Virus record (IMG/VR): IMGVR_UViG_3300017963_000561
Location: 1 to 32,478 of that record
Length of the DNA stretch: 32,478 bases
Strand: one strand, 5' to 3'
From: a virus
A program made the position numbers and the translations under genes. This document shows, piece after piece, positions 31,831-32,478 of this stretch (its first letter is position 1; each line of letters opens with the position of its first letter). The notes beneath the pieces are model-generated. The model saw only the letters and a program-made list of their open reading frames with translations, ran no database searches and was not told the DNA's origin.

Positions 31831-31845
31831 AATGTATATAACATT
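31831..31845. promoter_or_regulatory. Small palindrome near the late promoter
   Basis: AATGT and ACATT flank ATATA. It lies immediately upstream of the possible late -10 element at 31817-31825. Its first ten bases recur at 32143-32152. Could be a protein-binding site. Confidence 0.3.
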
Positions 31846-31950
31846 CTCAGGAAACAAATGGAAGTTGCATTTTCAGTGGAAGTTATTGATATCATTAATG
31901 AATAAATTTTTTTTCACATTCCAGATTTTTACATCTGGCACTACTCAGGG

Positions 31951-31999
31951 ATAGGGACAAAGTGTGTGGTTTGGTACGCGCCCCCTACACAATCCCTAT
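31951..31999. repeat. Imperfect inverted repeat
   Basis: Outer arms ATAGGGA (31951-31957) and TCCCTAT (31993-31999), inner arms TGTGTGG (31963-31969) and CTACACA (31985-31991) with one wobble, and a G/C-rich loop containing GGTACGCGCC. If transcribed it would fold into a long stem with a 5-base bulge. No T-run on either side, so not a usual terminator. Confidence 0.45.
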
Positions 32000-32156
32000 G
32001 TATTTACAAGTACTTAGCATTTTTAGCCCCATTTAAAGCTCTAAGTGGTTAAATTGTTGATATTAGGAACTAAACAATGTCTTGGGGTTAGGTGGTTTAG
32101 GGGCTTTTTTAGTGGGGCTGCGAGTATTTCCTCAATGATTTCAATGTATATAGTGT

Positions 32157-32176
32157 AAGTGTATGTGAATACACTT
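32157..32176. promoter_or_regulatory. Operator-like palindrome
   Basis: Perfect 8-base arms AAGTGTAT and ATACACTT around GTGA. The right arm overlaps the -35-like TTGCAA of a plus-strand promoter candidate at 32175-32202. Size and symmetry suit a dimeric repressor site. The binding protein is not seen in this window. Confidence 0.5.
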
Positions 32177-32202
32177 GCAAAAGGTTATAATTAAGTATAA
32201 CA
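32175..32202 (+). promoter_or_regulatory. Possible sigma70-type promoter next to the palindrome
   Basis: TTGCAA (32175-32180), 16 bases, then TATAAC (32197-32202). A perfect TATAAT also occurs at 32186-32191 but lacks a well-spaced -35. The next plus-strand gene begins more than 200 bases downstream, so a leader or an unseen short product would be needed. Confidence 0.3.
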
Positions 32203-32370
32203 TATTTAAATATATGAAATTATTAGAGAAATATTATCGATACTTTAATTGTTTAAGTAGTTTGCATCGTCACCTAACTAACAGTAGTATAATCATTCAA
32301 TAATTGGCATTTTGTATATAAATTCGTCACCAATAATAATGTCAGTATGAATAATATTAACTACTTAGAC

Positions 32371-32399
32371 TTGGCACACCAAATGCATTTAAATATAAA
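32371..32399 (+). promoter_or_regulatory. Promoter before the last gene, sigma70-like and sigma54-like
   Basis: TTGGCA (32371-32376), 17 bases, TATAAA (32394-32399) fits sigma70. The same stretch holds TTGGCACACCAAATGCA (32371-32387), with GG and GC separated by exactly ten bases as sigma54 sites require. The sigma70 start would fall near 32406 and cut into the ribosome site at 32404-32409; a sigma54 start near 32398 would keep it. Confidence 0.5.
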
Positions 32400-32416
32400 T
32401 AAGAAAGGACGTGATT

Positions 32417-32478
32417 ATGAATAACAGAATTACACGCATTGCAGTTTGTATGGCCCTGGATCTTCTTCCCTCTAAACA
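32417..32478 (+). CDS. Start of a gene cut by the window end
   Basis: ATG at 32417 with AAAGGA seven bases upstream and a good promoter before it. The visible 20 codons (MNNRITRIAVCMALDLLPSK) run into the window edge without a stop. It is transcribed away from the late set and is probably the first gene of the next early block. Function not readable. Confidence 0.6.
   Translation, partial: MNNRITRIAVCMALDLLPSK

Larger units (their letters stand above)
31756..32416. other. Non-coding divergent control region
   Basis: About 660 bases between the first late gene (minus) and the next plus-strand gene. I see no supported gene. It contains promoter-like elements on both strands, a 20-bp palindrome at 32157-32176, a repeated AATGTATATA (31831 and 32143), repeated TCGTCACC (32267 and 32324), a 6-bp-arm hairpin at 31921-31938 and a long imperfect inverted repeat at 31951-31999. 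The composition is more AT-rich to the right. It is the natural place for the late/early switch and perhaps an origin, though no origin signature is clear. Confidence 0.7.

Noticed and set aside
31714-31905. A 63-codon plus-strand frame with hydrophobic residues in the control region
   Set aside because: Its first part is the complement of a lysine-rich minus-strand gene, which makes a false hydrophobic run, and it has no ribosome site.
32100-32110. GGGGCTTTTTT as a rho-independent terminator on the plus strand
   Set aside because: The only matching AGCCCC arm lies about 70 bases upstream, too far for a normal terminator hairpin.
1-32478. tRNA genes or a tRNA-derived att site
   Set aside because: I looked for cloverleaf ends and T-loop words and found none convincing by eye; a dedicated tRNA search would be needed to be sure.

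Overview
The window is part of a double-stranded DNA phage or prophage genome. It is AT-rich by eye, almost fully coding, and laid out as two long converging gene sets. Gram-negative host signs are a lipobox-bearing small lipoprotein, a spanin-like membrane/signal-peptide pair, an M15-type murein peptidase and ordinary Shine-Dalgarno sites. The late genes follow a T7/podovirus-like order: small terminase, large terminase, portal, scaffold, cement, capsid, fibres, gp11-like and gp12-like tail proteins, collar fibre, a GNAT-like protein in the gp13 place, then three ejection-type proteins. I infer a short-tailed phage. The host cannot be named from the sequence.

Left arm (positions 2-11618, all + strand): this is a replication, nucleotide-metabolism and lysis set with very short gaps and many ATGA/TAATG overlaps. 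It holds an M15 endolysin, a family A DNA polymerase with 3'-5' exonuclease, a spanin-like pair, a ClpP-type serine protease, a Cas4-like PD-(D/E)XK nuclease, a disordered-tail protein, a holin-like protein and a compact tyrosine integrase. These are followed by two mini-genes, a small lipoprotein, a GroES-like co-chaperonin, a RuvC-like resolvase, a DUF5664 dATP/dGTP diphosphohydrolase-like protein, a DUF4406 protein, a DnaQ-like exonuclease with zinc ribbon and an N6-adenine DNA methyltransferase.

Right arm (31755 down to 11615, all - strand): this is one roughly 20 kb packaging and virion set. It ends in a coiled-coil/membrane protein and a membrane-anchored trypsin-like protease. The two arms meet with stop codons overlapping by 4 bases and no visible terminator. 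A strong hairpin lies just after the major capsid gene.

Region 31756-32416 is about 660 bases without a convincing gene. It looks like the divergent control region: a perfect 8-bp-arm palindrome, several -10/-35-like elements on both strands, and a promoter with both sigma54-like and sigma70-like features just before a new + strand gene that runs off the end. Both window ends cut through genes, so helicase, primase and regulators may lie outside.

Points most worth following: the trypsin-like protease; the pairing of a Tyr762-type PolA with an integrase; a GroES homologue with a kept GroEL-binding loop; a ClpP-like protease sitting with replication genes; the dNTP-hydrolase/DUF4406/adenine-methylase cluster; the lysine-rich mini-genes before the terminase; and an over-represented CCACTGAAA motif.
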